A stretch of DNA of 64,000 bases from Ohtaekwangia kribbensis (GTDB lineage: Bacteria; Bacteroidota; Bacteroidia; Cytophagales; Cyclobacteriaceae), in assembly GCF_042676245.1 (NCBI RefSeq), contig NZ_JBHTKA010000003.1, positions 1-64,000 on the forward strand, written 5' to 3'. This document shows, piece by piece, positions 15,625 through 25,507 of this stretch. The notes under the pieces were generated by a model. That model was not told where the DNA came from. It saw only the letters and a program-made list of their open reading frames with translations, and did no database searches. Each line of letters starts with the position of its first letter. Position 1 is the first letter of the stretch. The position numbers were made by a program, and so were the translations under genes.

Positions 15625-15920
15625 TCCGAAAGTAGCATTAGCATAAAATGGCGATCAGCAATGCCGCTGGCCGCCATCCTGCCGCTGCCTAGGGGTAGCG
15701 TTGTATTCCGATTCCTGCAGCGTGGCAATCTCCATCATCATAGACATTGTCGCAGGTTTTATAGATATGTCTTATCAAAATATCGACCTATAGACGAACA
15801 ACATCGCTGGTACTTTAATTAAAATAGTCTCTACGATGGGGATGATTTGTATTTTTTATCTCAGCGGTATGCGTGTTTACTGTTCAAAGCTATATTTTAG
15901 TGGTTACCCAAACCGCTGAC
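15625..15920. other. Intergenic region before the outer-membrane operon
   Basis: No gene and no clear hairpin seen. The first 100 bases are GC-rich (CCGCTGGCCGCC, CCGCTGCC); the rest is AT-rich and presumably carries the promoter of the 15921 operon. Confidence 0.4.
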
Positions 15921-16652
15921 ATGAAACGTTCCCCTTTCCTGCCGTTTGTTCTGTTTTGGCTTCTTGCTCAGACAGCCTTCGCGCAGTCATTTAAAAATGA
16001 CACAACTTTTATTACCGCTGCCGTCAACAGCGCTGTTAAGAATTACAACAATGCCATTCAAGGCCAGGCGCAATTGTATAATGGAAGTGACTACGCATTA
16101 TACCTCTCGCTGAAAGAAGAACATCCCTACTTCGGAACAGATGACTGGGTGTTCGGTTCCGTATATTATGATGGCTACCTGTACGAAAATGTACCGTTGT
16201 TGTACGACCTCTCTTCCGATCAACTGATTACCGAAACGTACTACAGCAGCAGTGTAATGAAACTTACCAAAGACAAGGTTCGCTCGTTTACATTGCCAGA
16301 TCAGCGTGTGTTTGTCAATCGGCCTGATACGAGCTTATCGCCCGGATACTATGAAGTACTTTACAACGGTAAGACTAGAGCATACGCACGTCATATCAAG
16401 ATTCTGCAGGAAACACTTACTGCCCAGGAGATCGTTCACGAGTTTGATGAGAAGACACGCTACTATATCTGCCTGAACAATCAGTGCCATGCTATAAAAA
16501 GTAAAGGTGCCCTGCTAAAATTATTCGGAAACCAGAAACGTGAAGCTGTTCAATATGTGAGGCAGGGTAAGAAACTGCCATACCGAAAAAACCGCCGGGA
16601 GTATATTACCCGCCTGGCTGAATTCCACGACCGTAGCCAAACAAACCCATGA
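15921..16652 (+). CDS. Secreted protein, first gene of TonB receptor operon
   Basis: The ATG at 15921 gives a clean signal peptide (MKRSPFLPFVLFWLLAQTAFAQ); 243 residues. The mature part includes DDWVFGSVYYDGYLYENVPLLYDLSSDQLIT and, near the C-terminus, YYICLNNQCHAIKSKGALLKLF and a basic tail. It appears single-domain. The stop overlaps the start of the TonB receptor gene (ATGA), so translation is coupled and the product probably works with that receptor in the periplasm or envelope. No family name recognised with certainty. Confidence 0.75.
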   Translation: MKRSPFLPFVLFWLLAQTAFAQSFKNDTTFITAAVNSAVKNYNNAIQGQAQLYNGSDYALYLSLKEEHPYFGTDDWVFGSVYYDGYLYENVPLLYDLSSDQLITETYYSSSVMKLTKDKVRSFTLPDQRVFVNRPDTSLSPGYYEVLYNGKTRAYARHIKILQETLTAQEIVHEFDEKTRYYICLNNQCHAIKSKGALLKLFGNQKREAVQYVRQGKKLPYRKNRREYITRLAEFHDRSQTNP

Positions 16653-19402
16653 TTAAAAAACTACCCTTTCCCTTCTTTCTTCTCGTGGTAATGGCTACTA
16701 CCGGATATAGCCAACGCGCAACACGTATCACCGCTCAGTTTTCGGCAGCAACCTTCCAACAGGTTGTAAGCAAAATTGAAGAACAAACCGATTATCGTTT
16801 ATCATACAATGCTTCATGGACGGATAGCCTTACCGTTGATCTTAATGCATCCAATGAAGAGGTAACGTCTGTACTGGACAAGATTCTGTCCGGAACCGAA
16901 TTGCATTACAATATATATCAGAACCAGATTTACATTACACGCGAAAGGCAAATCCTCACGGAGCTTCCGCTCGAGTTCTTTGGCCCGGAAGAAAACAAAT
17001 CGAGGCCCGCTCCTTCTTTTGACTATACGGATTTTGAACAGCGCGAGAAAAAGAAAAAACTTGCCGAAGAGAAATTATATACCATTGGCCCGCGTACCGA
17101 TAACCTGCAAGGTAAAGCCACTATCGCGGGTACGGTTCGGGATTCAAAATCAGGGGAGCCCGTAATTGGAGCTTCTGTTTACGTGGAGAACCCGATGATC
17201 GGAGCGTCTACCGATCAATTCGGTCATTATTCACTTACACTTCCCAAAGGACAACATATACTGAAAGTGAAAAGCATCGGCATGAAGAATACACATCGCC
17301 AGGTAATGCTTTATGCGAACGGCAGACTTGATATAGAGATCGAAGAAGATATAACTCCGCTGAAAGAAGTTGTGGTTGAATCTGATCGCGATGCGCGTGT
17401 AACCGGCATGCAGATGGGTATGGAAAAACTCGACATCAAAACCATGAAGCAAATGCCGTTGGCATTGGGCGAAACGGATATCATGAAAGTAGTACTTACA
17501 TTACCCGGAGTGCAAACCGTTGGTGAAGGTACCGTTGGTTTGAATGTCCGCGGTGGCGCTACGAACCAGAACCTGATACTTTATAACGATGCGACAGTAT
17601 ATAATCCATCGCACTTGTTCGGATTCTTCTCTACGTTCAACCCCGATGTACTCAAAAATGTAGAGCTCTATAAAAGCGGCATCAATGCTGAATATGGCGG
17701 GCGACTCTCCTCCGTACTCGATGTACATACACGCGAAGGAAATCTGAAAAAAATTTCAGGTTCAGGAGGCATCAGTCCAATTACAGGTCGCTTTAGTCTT
17801 GAAGGGCCTATCATAAAAGACAAGACTTCATTTCTGTTAGGAGTACGCTCTACCTATTCTGACTGGATCCTCGATCGTGTAAAAACAGATGAACTGAAAA
17901 GCAGCGATGCTTCGTTTTACGATCTGAACGCAAGCATCAGTCATAAAATAGATGATGACAATAATATATACCTGTCGGGATATATGAGTAAGGATAAATT
18001 CAAACTCAATTCGGATACAGCCTATAACTACAGCGACCGCAATGCTTCGCTAAAATGGAAACACGTTTTCAACTCCAAGCTATACGGTGTACTTACAGGG
18101 ACCTATAGCCGGTATGAATATGCAGTAACGAGTAACTCCAGTCCCATCAATGCTTTTGAAATGGACTTTGCCATCAAGCAATGGAACGCAAAAGCAGATA
18201 TAAATTATTTCCCGAACGCAAAACATACCATTACAGCGGGCGCAAGTGTTACACGGTACGATCTGTCACCCGGCAATTATCAACCGCATGGTTCCGAGTC
18301 CATGGTAGTTCCGGATGTGTTGCAAGACGAGCAGGGAGTAGAAAGTGCATTATATGTAGGTGAGAACTTTGATATAACACCTACCTTCTCTGTTTATGCC
18401 GGCCTCCGCTACTCCTACTATCAGAATTATGGTCCTCGCGAAGTATACCGCTATGCACCTGGTGTACCACGCCAGGAATCATCCATACAAGATACCGTTC
18501 AATATGGTTCAGGCCCTATAGCAACCTATCACGGTGCGGAGCCACGTATTTCGGTACGCTATCTTTTATCTGAAAGTGCTTCGTTGAAGTTCAGCTATAA
18601 TCGTATGCGACAGTATATACAAATGCTATCCAATACAACCGTAATTGCGCCCACCGATATATGGAAACTCAGCGACAGCTATATCCGTCCACAGGTTGGC
18701 GATCAGATTTCCGCCGGCTTCTATAAAAATCTGCGCGGCAATATGATCGAAGTGTCACTGGAAGGCTATTACAAGAAAATACAAAATGCCACTGACTTCA
18801 AAGATGGCGCTTCCCTCCTGCTGAATCATCATCTTGAAACCGATATACTCAATGCAGAAGGCAAAGCGTATGGCGTGGAATTCATGTTAAAGAAAGCAAC
18901 GGGTAAATTAAACGGGTGGATCAGCTATACCTATTCGCGCACCATGCTAAAGACACTGGGCAATACGGCCAGCGAAACCATCAACAGTGGTAAGTATTAC
19001 CCGAGCAGCTATGACAAACCGCATGCTATAAACTTTATCGGTAACTATAAATTCAGCAGACGATTTAACTTCTCGATGAATATAGTATATAGCACCGGCC
19101 GGCCCATCACCTTACCGATTGCCAAATATGACCTGGGGGGATCGATGCGTGTTTACTACTCAGATCGTAACGCCTTCCGCATCCCAGACTATATCCGCAC
19201 CGATATATCTATTAACATAGAAGGTAATCACAAAGTACGGAAGCTCGCACACAGCTCGTGGACATTCGCAGTGTATAACCTGTGGGGTCGCGAGAATGCT
19301 TACTCAGTTTACTTCACTTCAGAGAATGGCAGAATCAGAGGATATAAAATGTCAATCTTCGCACGTCCTATTCCAACCATTACCTACAACTTTAAATTCT
19401 AA
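16649..19402 (+). CDS. TonB-dependent receptor with STN and carboxypeptidase-regulatory domains
   Basis: A 917-residue outer-membrane receptor. Signal peptide to about residue 21; STN domain about 25-97; carboxypeptidase D regulatory-like beta domain about 159-244 (IAGTVRDSKSGEPVIGASVYV); plug about 257-370 (LPGVQTVGEGTVGLNVRGGATNQN, VELYKSGINAEYGGRLSSVLDV); then the beta-barrel ending in an aromatic strand (ITYNFKF). It imports an unknown ligand using TonB energy. An STN domain often signals to a FecR-type anti-sigma, but none is adjacent. Second gene of a four-gene operon with a DUF4249 lipoprotein 5 bp downstream. Confidence 0.93.
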   Translation: MIKKLPFPFFLLVVMATTGYSQRATRITAQFSAATFQQVVSKIEEQTDYRLSYNASWTDSLTVDLNASNEEVTSVLDKILSGTELHYNIYQNQIYITRERQILTELPLEFFGPEENKSRPAPSFDYTDFEQREKKKKLAEEKLYTIGPRTDNLQGKATIAGTVRDSKSGEPVIGASVYVENPMIGASTDQFGHYSLTLPKGQHILKVKSIGMKNTHRQVMLYANGRLDIEIEEDITPLKEVVVESDRDARVTGMQMGMEKLDIKTMKQMPLALGETDIMKVVLTLPGVQTVGEGTVGLNVRGGATNQNLILYNDATVYNPSHLFGFFSTFNPDVLKNVELYKSGINAEYGGRLSSVLDVHTREGNLKKISGSGGISPITGRFSLEGPIIKDKTSFLLGVRSTYSDWILDRVKTDELKSSDASFYDLNASISHKIDDDNNIYLSGYMSKDKFKLNSDTAYNYSDRNASLKWKHVFNSKLYGVLTGTYSRYEYAVTSNSSPINAFEMDFAIKQWNAKADINYFPNAKHTITAGASVTRYDLSPGNYQPHGSESMVVPDVLQDEQGVESALYVGENFDITPTFSVYAGLRYSYYQNYGPREVYRYAPGVPRQESSIQDTVQYGSGPIATYHGAEPRISVRYLLSESASLKFSYNRMRQYIQMLSNTTVIAPTDIWKLSDSYIRPQVGDQISAGFYKNLRGNMIEVSLEGYYKKIQNATDFKDGASLLLNHHLETDILNAEGKAYGVEFMLKKATGKLNGWISYTYSRTMLKTLGNTASETINSGKYYPSSYDKPHAINFIGNYKFSRRFNFSMNIVYSTGRPITLPIAKYDLGGSMRVYYSDRNAFRIPDYIRTDISINIEGNHKVRKLAHSSWTFAVYNLWGRENAYSVYFTSENGRIRGYKMSIFARPIPTITYNFKF

Positions 19403-19407
19403 AGATC

Positions 19408-20553
19408 ATGAAAGCCCTATACCGATACTCACTTCTGATCTTACTATATATAGCATTTCTGACGGGCTGTGTAGAACCCTATGCACCACCGGTTATTGAA
19501 TCCGACACCAACTACCTGGTAGTAGATGGTTTTGTTAACAGCACAGATGGAACCGCTACCGTAAAGCTCTCGCGCGCTATACCGCTGTCATCAACGGACT
19601 CTCCTCCTGCGGAAACTAATGCTACCATTTTTGTGGAAGATGACAAAGGCAACCGCACGGCACTGCTGGGTGACCAGGCGGGGAATTATACCGGCTCAGG
19701 CATACCGATCGACATGGGCAGTAAATACAGGCTTCGCGTTCGTACATTCGATACAAAGGAATACTTATCAGACTATATTGAGCTGAAAGAGTCCCCACCC
19801 ATCGATGATCTGAAATTTATACCGGGCGACAACAGCATCAGCATTGTTGTATCCACGCACGATGACACCGGTGACAGCCGCTACTACCAGTGGAGCTATG
19901 ATGAGACTTGGGAATATACAGCGGTATATGTATCAGGGTTGATCTGGGTAGACGGAGAAATAATAGACCGGCCGTATAGTGAATATGTACATCGCTGCTG
20001 GCGAACTACGTCTTCCAAGCACATCATCATCAACTCGTCTGAAAAATTACAGCAAGATATGATCAGCGAATTCCCGGTTGTTAATATTTCGAAAGGATCG
20101 CAGAAACTGTTCATCAAATATAGCATGCTGCTGAAGCAGCGCGTACTTACCCGTGAAGCGTACGACTACTGGGAGGAACTTCAAAAAACAACGGAGAGCC
20201 TGGGCGGACTTTTCGATCCGCAGCCCGGAAAAGTGACCGGCAATATTCATAACGTGAGCGATACCGGTGAACCGGTGCTGGGTTATTTCAGTGGTGGCTC
20301 TGTTCAGGAAAAAAGATTTTTCATCGGACTGCTCGATCTTCCCGATCACCTGAAAGCATTTCAAACGGTTGGTAACTGTACCCTCGATACGCTGTTGCTG
20401 GCGGATGTACCGAACTACTATCCGGACTTCAATGAGTTGATTGGTACTGCCAACAATGGACCGATCTTGATCGGATATACTTACTCGTCTAAATCATGTG
20501 CCGATTGCCGGACACAAGGAGGTACTACTACAAAACCTGCATTCTGGCAATAA
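19408..20553 (+). CDS. DUF4249 lipoprotein
   Basis: A 381-residue lipoprotein: leader MKALYRYSLLILLYIAFLTGC with Cys21, then VEPYAPPVIESDTNYLVVDGFVN, the standard DUF4249 opening. An Ig-like beta domain follows. Contains CxxCRTQGG at the C-terminus (SCADCRTQGGTTTKP). DUF4249 proteins are almost always encoded after a TonB receptor of the preceding type and are thought to be surface partners of it; the ligand is unknown. Confidence 0.9.
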   Translation: MKALYRYSLLILLYIAFLTGCVEPYAPPVIESDTNYLVVDGFVNSTDGTATVKLSRAIPLSSTDSPPAETNATIFVEDDKGNRTALLGDQAGNYTGSGIPIDMGSKYRLRVRTFDTKEYLSDYIELKESPPIDDLKFIPGDNSISIVVSTHDDTGDSRYYQWSYDETWEYTAVYVSGLIWVDGEIIDRPYSEYVHRCWRTTSSKHIIINSSEKLQQDMISEFPVVNISKGSQKLFIKYSMLLKQRVLTREAYDYWEELQKTTESLGGLFDPQPGKVTGNIHNVSDTGEPVLGYFSGGSVQEKRFFIGLLDLPDHLKAFQTVGNCTLDTLLLADVPNYYPDFNELIGTANNGPILIGYTYSSKSCADCRTQGGTTTKPAFWQ

Positions 20554-20564
20554 AACATATACGT

Positions 20565-22967
20565 ATGCTTAGATCCGCTACATACCGCACTATACTCACT
20601 GCAGGATTACTATTTACTGCAGGTATATATACCTTTGCTCAACAACCTGCACTGGACAGTCTGAAAATAAAATTTAATCGCTATCGCCAGAAGGGATTCC
20701 AGGAGAAGATATATGTACACATCGATCGGCCGGGATACCTTACCGGTGAAACGATGTGGTTTAAAATATACCTGACTGATGGTGTGTTCCACAAACCTTC
20801 GGCATTAAGTGATGTGGCCTATATTGAAGTACTGGATCAGGCAGCACAACCGGTATTGCAAACCAAAGTTTCGTTGAATGAAGGAAATGGAAATGGTTCG
20901 CTCTTTATACCGGCAACCCTGAACTCCGGCAACTATGTTATTCGTGCGTATACAAGCTGGATGAAAAATTTCAGTGCTGATTACTTCTTCCATAAATCGA
21001 TCAGTGTTGTTAATGCATTCAAAAAACTGGAACATGAATCCGCGGCTCCAACGGCTGCGCTGGACGCACAATTTTTTCCGGAAGGTGGCACGCTCGTGGG
21101 CGGAGTAAAAAGCAAGATCGGGTTTCGCGTTACGAATGCTTCGGGCAAGGGTATAGCATTTGCCGGAGCACTTATCAACCAACAGAATGATACCGTGGCG
21201 CGATTCAATCCGTTAAAGTTTGGCATTGGCAGTTTCACGTTTACTCCACAACCTGGCCATATATACCGTGCGGTAGTTCGCGAAGCATCGGGCAAGGCAT
21301 CAACGGTAAAGTTCCCGGCAGTAGTATCAACCGGGTATTCCATGCGTGTAACGGACTCGGTTGAGAATACACTTCATATAAACGTACACAGCACCGTACA
21401 AACTGAAGAGCCTAATTTTGTATATGCCTTCATTCACGCGCGACAGGTTATCGCGATAGCAGAGGCTAAGTATATTAAAAACGGAGTTGCTACGTTTACG
21501 GTCTCAAAGCAAGATCTGCCGGAAGGTATAAACCAGATAACCATCTTTGATGGCAACCTGAAACCACTGTGCGAAAGGCTATATTTCAAAAAACCTGAGT
21601 CAACATTCTCCATTAATCTTAAGACCGATCAAACACAATATAGCAATCGCAGGCGGGTGCGTGTTGATCTGCAGGCAAGCCGAGGGACCAGCGGAAAAAC
21701 ATCGGATCTATCCATAGCGGTATATAAGGTTGATTCGATCTTTACTGAAGCCGGCAGCAGCATAACAGACTACTTCTCGTTAACGTCAGACCTGAAAGGC
21801 ACAATTGAATCACCGGAATACTATAGAAGCAACGATGCAGCTGTGAAAGAAGCTACAGACAACCTGATGTTAACGCACGGCTGGAGAAGATTTCAATGGG
21901 ATGATGTTGTAGCCAGTAAATATCCAGCTATTAATTTTCTCCCTGAATACCGCGGCCATATCGTGAAAGGTATGGTAAGGAATGCCGATGGTTCTATTGC
22001 CAGAGGTATACTTACATACGCAGCCGCTCCGGGTAAAATTACAAGACTATACGGATCGCGCAGCAATGACAAAGGTGAAGTATATTATGAGATGCAGAAG
22101 TCTTCCGGCTCTGCCAATATAGTTTTGCAAACGAATCCCACACGCGACAGTACGCATCGTATTGAGATACTCTCTCCGTTTGCTTCCGATTTTGCATCTA
22201 TCGCTATTCCTCCACTCCATCTTTCATCAAGTCATGCCCAGGCGTTGCTGGACCGCAGCGTTGCTTTGCAAGTGCAGGATGTATACTATCGTGATCAGTT
22301 TGAAAAACTTGCCAGTCGTGAAGCCGATAGCTCTGCATTTTACGGACCTCCCGATGAAAAATATATACTGGACGCCTTTACCCGTTTTCCGGTAATGGAA
22401 GAAGTAATGCGTGAGTATGTACCAGGTGTGATGGTACGCAAACGAAAAGATGGTTTTCACTTTATGGTGATTGACCATGTTCACAAAGATGTGTTTAACG
22501 ATACACCGCTGATTATGCTCGATGGTGTACCGATCTTTGATGAAGACGAGATCATGGCTTTTAATCCATTAAGGGTGCGCAAGCTTGAAGTGGTAACGAA
22601 GCGTTATTACCTCGGGCCGTTGAGTTTCCCGGGCATTGTAAGCTATACTACCTATCAGGGCGACCTGGGTGGCTTTCAACTGAATCCAAAAAGTGTAAAG
22701 ATGAATTACGAAGGACTCCAGTTACAACGGGAGTTCTACCTGCCGCGATATGAAAGTCAGCAGCAGCGTCAAAGTCGTATGCCGGATCAGCGTACTTTGC
22801 TGTATTGGAATCCGTCGGCAGTTACAAATGCTGATGGTACGCTGCAGTTGGAGTTCTATACATCGGATCAGTCCGGAAACTTCCGCATCGTTGTAGAAGG
22901 TATGACAGCCGATGGACTTACGGGAAGCAACGCAGCAGGCTTTACAGTGAATCCGCACAACAATTAG
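20565..22967 (+). CDS. Exported MG2/alpha-2-macroglobulin-like protein with plug-like domain
   Basis: The ATG at 20565 gives 800 residues and a signal peptide ending AGIYTFAQ. The N-terminal MG2-like domain (KIYVHIDRPGYLTGETMWFKIYL...GNYVIRAYTSWM) is followed by further Ig-like strands, a plug-like segment around residues 610-690 (NDTPLIMLDGVPIFDEDEI...VRKLEVVTKRYY), and a terminal macroglobulin-type strand set (DGTLQLEFYTSDQSGNFRIVVEGMTADG). No thioester motif seen. Such genes commonly follow TonB receptor/DUF4249 pairs in Bacteroidota; an envelope scaffold for ligand capture is likely. Confidence 0.8.
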   Translation: MLRSATYRTILTAGLLFTAGIYTFAQQPALDSLKIKFNRYRQKGFQEKIYVHIDRPGYLTGETMWFKIYLTDGVFHKPSALSDVAYIEVLDQAAQPVLQTKVSLNEGNGNGSLFIPATLNSGNYVIRAYTSWMKNFSADYFFHKSISVVNAFKKLEHESAAPTAALDAQFFPEGGTLVGGVKSKIGFRVTNASGKGIAFAGALINQQNDTVARFNPLKFGIGSFTFTPQPGHIYRAVVREASGKASTVKFPAVVSTGYSMRVTDSVENTLHINVHSTVQTEEPNFVYAFIHARQVIAIAEAKYIKNGVATFTVSKQDLPEGINQITIFDGNLKPLCERLYFKKPESTFSINLKTDQTQYSNRRRVRVDLQASRGTSGKTSDLSIAVYKVDSIFTEAGSSITDYFSLTSDLKGTIESPEYYRSNDAAVKEATDNLMLTHGWRRFQWDDVVASKYPAINFLPEYRGHIVKGMVRNADGSIARGILTYAAAPGKITRLYGSRSNDKGEVYYEMQKSSGSANIVLQTNPTRDSTHRIEILSPFASDFASIAIPPLHLSSSHAQALLDRSVALQVQDVYYRDQFEKLASREADSSAFYGPPDEKYILDAFTRFPVMEEVMREYVPGVMVRKRKDGFHFMVIDHVHKDVFNDTPLIMLDGVPIFDEDEIMAFNPLRVRKLEVVTKRYYLGPLSFPGIVSYTTYQGDLGGFQLNPKSVKMNYEGLQLQREFYLPRYESQQQRQSRMPDQRTLLYWNPSAVTNADGTLQLEFYTSDQSGNFRIVVEGMTADGLTGSNAAGFTVNPHNN

Positions 22968-23037
22968 AGCATTTCCTAAAATATGTTTTTGTTTAAGTCA
23001 TTCGTTCAGGTGATCTTCGTATGATCATCATACTGCC

Positions 23038-24192
23038 TTGAAAGAAAACATATCGCGTACACTATTGCGAAACCGCATTGCCGTTAAGATTTCGTTCTTC
23101 ACGAACGGATTTATACTGGCGAATTGGGTATCACGGCTTCCACGCATACAGGAATTATACTCTGCTGATAACGGTACAATCGGACTCGTGTTATTAGGAC
23201 TTTCTATTGGTGCCGTCAGCATCATGCCTTTTGCAGGCTGGGCTATCATTAAGAATGGCAGCAGAAAAATTACGCTGGTTTCGCTGATCATGTACTGCAT
23301 GATTGTACCGCTTATACCCTACATGGGATATATACCTGCGCTTATAGCACTCTATATAGTCATGGGTATTTTCACAGGTGTGCTTGATGTGGCGATGAAT
23401 GCGCAGGCTGTAATGATCGAGCAACAGTACAAAAAACCGATCATGACTTCATTCCATGCCTTCTTCAGTATAGGCATGGCATTGGGGGCATGGTGTGGTG
23501 CGCTCTTCGCAGAACTGAACGTTGAACTAATCTTACATTTCACTGCGATTGTACTCTTCTCATTGATCGGTGTTGCCTGGGCCAGTCGTAATCTTATTTA
23601 TGATAAACCTGATCCTTCGCTGAAACATGACGGACCATTGTTCCGCTTACCCAACCGTGCCTTGGTAAACATTGGTATCATTACCTTTTGTTGTATGCTG
23701 GGCGAAGGTGCTATGTCGGAGTGGAGCGTGAATTTCATGGAGAATGTTGCTCTGTCCGGAAAGGCAACGGCTCCTATAGCTCTTTCCGCATTTGCTACTG
23801 CCATGACCATTGGTCGTTTACTTGGAGACCGGATGCGCACGTTTTTCGGAGATGCAAAAATAATTATGGCCGGTGGCATACTTGCAACGGTAGGGTTACT
23901 GGCTACACTCTCTATCGCGACACCGATAATAAGTATAGCTGGTTTCTTCCTGGTAGGATTAGGACTCTCTACAATTGTACCGATCGCGTATAGTATATCC
24001 GGCCACACAAAAGATCTGCCTCCCGGAGTCGGACTCGCCATGGTTACAACGGTGGGCTATAGCGGCTTTCTGATCGGCCCTCCGGTAATCGGATTTATAG
24101 CAGACTGGCAAACATTACGGATTGCGTTGGGAGTAGTCGCGGTGCTATTTGTTATCATGACGATTCTGGCGTTCCGGTATAAACAAAATTAA
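23038..24192 (+). CDS. MFS transporter
   Basis: Starts at TTG 23038 (no in-frame ATG before the first helix); 384 residues with about 12 hydrophobic helices. RIAVKISFFTNGFILANWVSRLPRIQ and GDRMRTFFGDAKIIMAGGI are typical of the YbjJ-like/fucose-permease-like MFS branch. Substrate unknown. It sits 70 bp after the TonB operon and 4 bp before the GNAT gene, with which it probably forms a transcript. Confidence 0.9.
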   Translation: MKENISRTLLRNRIAVKISFFTNGFILANWVSRLPRIQELYSADNGTIGLVLLGLSIGAVSIMPFAGWAIIKNGSRKITLVSLIMYCMIVPLIPYMGYIPALIALYIVMGIFTGVLDVAMNAQAVMIEQQYKKPIMTSFHAFFSIGMALGAWCGALFAELNVELILHFTAIVLFSLIGVAWASRNLIYDKPDPSLKHDGPLFRLPNRALVNIGIITFCCMLGEGAMSEWSVNFMENVALSGKATAPIALSAFATAMTIGRLLGDRMRTFFGDAKIIMAGGILATVGLLATLSIATPIISIAGFFLVGLGLSTIVPIAYSISGHTKDLPPGVGLAMVTTVGYSGFLIGPPVIGFIADWQTLRIALGVVAVLFVIMTILAFRYKQN

Positions 24193-24196
24193 CAAC

Positions 24197-24478
24197 ATGC
24201 AGATACAACACGAGCAATCCAGCAGCAAAGGAGCTTTCTTCGTTGCCGAAAACGGAACACGCCTTGCAGAGATGACCTATAGCAAAGCAGGCGATGCACT
24301 TATTATTATTGACCACACCGAAGTATCCGATGCGTTGCGCGGTAAAGGAGCAGGTAAACAACTGGTGGGTGCTGCCGTTGATCATGCCCGAAAAAACAAC
24401 CTGAAGATTCTGCCACTGTGTCCATTCGCGAAAAGTGTTTTTGAAAAGGTGAAAGATTTTCAGGATGTGCTATCCTGA
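24197..24478 (+). CDS. Small GNAT-fold N-acetyltransferase (YjdJ type)
   Basis: A 93-residue protein. IIDHTEVSDALRGKGAGKQLVGAAVDHARKN is the acetyl-CoA-binding region (RGKGAGKQL, the R-x-x-G-x-G/A loop), followed by LPLCPFAKSVFEK with the conserved CP(F/Y)A. Length matches the small PF14542 branch. Substrate unknown. Directly downstream of the MFS gene. Confidence 0.9.
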   Translation: MQIQHEQSSSKGAFFVAENGTRLAEMTYSKAGDALIIIDHTEVSDALRGKGAGKQLVGAAVDHARKNNLKILPLCPFAKSVFEKVKDFQDVLS

Positions 24479-24493
24479 TCTATCGTGAGTCAA

Positions 24494-25495
24494 TCACCAC
24501 TGTCTTCCTTCGGCACGCTGCCGGTATAGATCACCATCTTTACCTGGAATAAGATCACCGAGTCGTTTGTATATATCCACAACAGTACTATCGTATTGCA
24601 GCGCTTCTTTATAGAGTGTTATTGCACGGGTATTATCGTTTTTGATCTCGTACAGGTATCCCATTACGTAACATATCCAATTGTTGCGCTGGCCGCTGCT
24701 ATAGGCTCGTTCATACCAGTTTAACGCTTCGGTATATTTTTCCTGGTCATAATATACATCGCCCAGCAATTGCATGGCATCAAGATTGGATGCGTTTTGA
24801 TTCAGCAGGGATGTCAACTCCGTTTCAGCTGCGCGGTAATTCTTCTGATCAAAATATATACGTGCCTTGTTCATCCTGGCGTCTTCGTTCGCTGGATTTT
24901 TCTGAAGCACTGCATCATACATCGTTACAGCGGAATCAAGTCTGTGCATATTCCAGGCGGTATTGCCCATTTCAAAGAGCACCTCCACGTTATCCGGATG
25001 TTGTAATCTATACCGGTCGTAATATACATAGGCAGAGTCATATTGACCTTCGTTGTAAAACTGTAAAGCTGTTTGCCAGTTCTGATCGGGCGCCTCTGTA
25101 TCATCAGGCGATGTAACGATATTAAGTACGATTACCAACGCTATAGAAAAAACAAAAACAAAGACGATACTCGCAACCACCATTCTCTTTTTCGATTCAG
25201 ATGGCTCAGTATATTTTCCGGAATCAGTAGTTTTTGAAAATCCCTTTGATGATGTGTGAGTCGGGCCACTCTTTTGATAGGACCGTTCTCTGTATTCATA
25301 CGCTCCCGTACGTCTCTGCCAGGGCCACGCGAGAAGTCCTAACACAACAAAAGAAATAATTATACCCAACAGAAGGTATACCAGGAAAGCACCGAGCGAC
25401 CACACCAGCGCCAGTACAAAAAGAAAAGACACAGCCAGTATAAAGTATAGCCTGGCACGTTTTCGTTTCTGTTCGGAAGTGGCAGGCTCTTGCAT
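24494..25495 (-). CDS. TPR-repeat membrane protein
   Basis: A 333-residue protein: basic N-terminus, two hydrophobic helices (about 16-57), a further helix about 107-128, then TPR repeats to the end (AEGQYDSAYVYYDRYRLQHPDN-type units; NEGQYDSAY, GNTAWNMHRLDSAVTMYDAVL, QLLGDVYYDQEKYTEALNWYERAY, DNTRAITLYKEALQYD). At least five repeats are visible. It is anchored in the inner membrane with the TPRs probably periplasmic. A scaffold function is likely, but no partner can be named. Confidence 0.85.
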   Translation of the reverse strand: MQEPATSEQKRKRARLYFILAVSFLFVLALVWSLGAFLVYLLLGIIISFVVLGLLAWPWQRRTGAYEYRERSYQKSGPTHTSSKGFSKTTDSGKYTEPSESKKRMVVASIVFVFVFSIALVIVLNIVTSPDDTEAPDQNWQTALQFYNEGQYDSAYVYYDRYRLQHPDNVEVLFEMGNTAWNMHRLDSAVTMYDAVLQKNPANEDARMNKARIYFDQKNYRAAETELTSLLNQNASNLDAMQLLGDVYYDQEKYTEALNWYERAYSSGQRNNWICYVMGYLYEIKNDNTRAITLYKEALQYDSTVVDIYKRLGDLIPGKDGDLYRQRAEGRQW

Positions 25496-25507
25496 ACTCT
25501 GTGAGCT

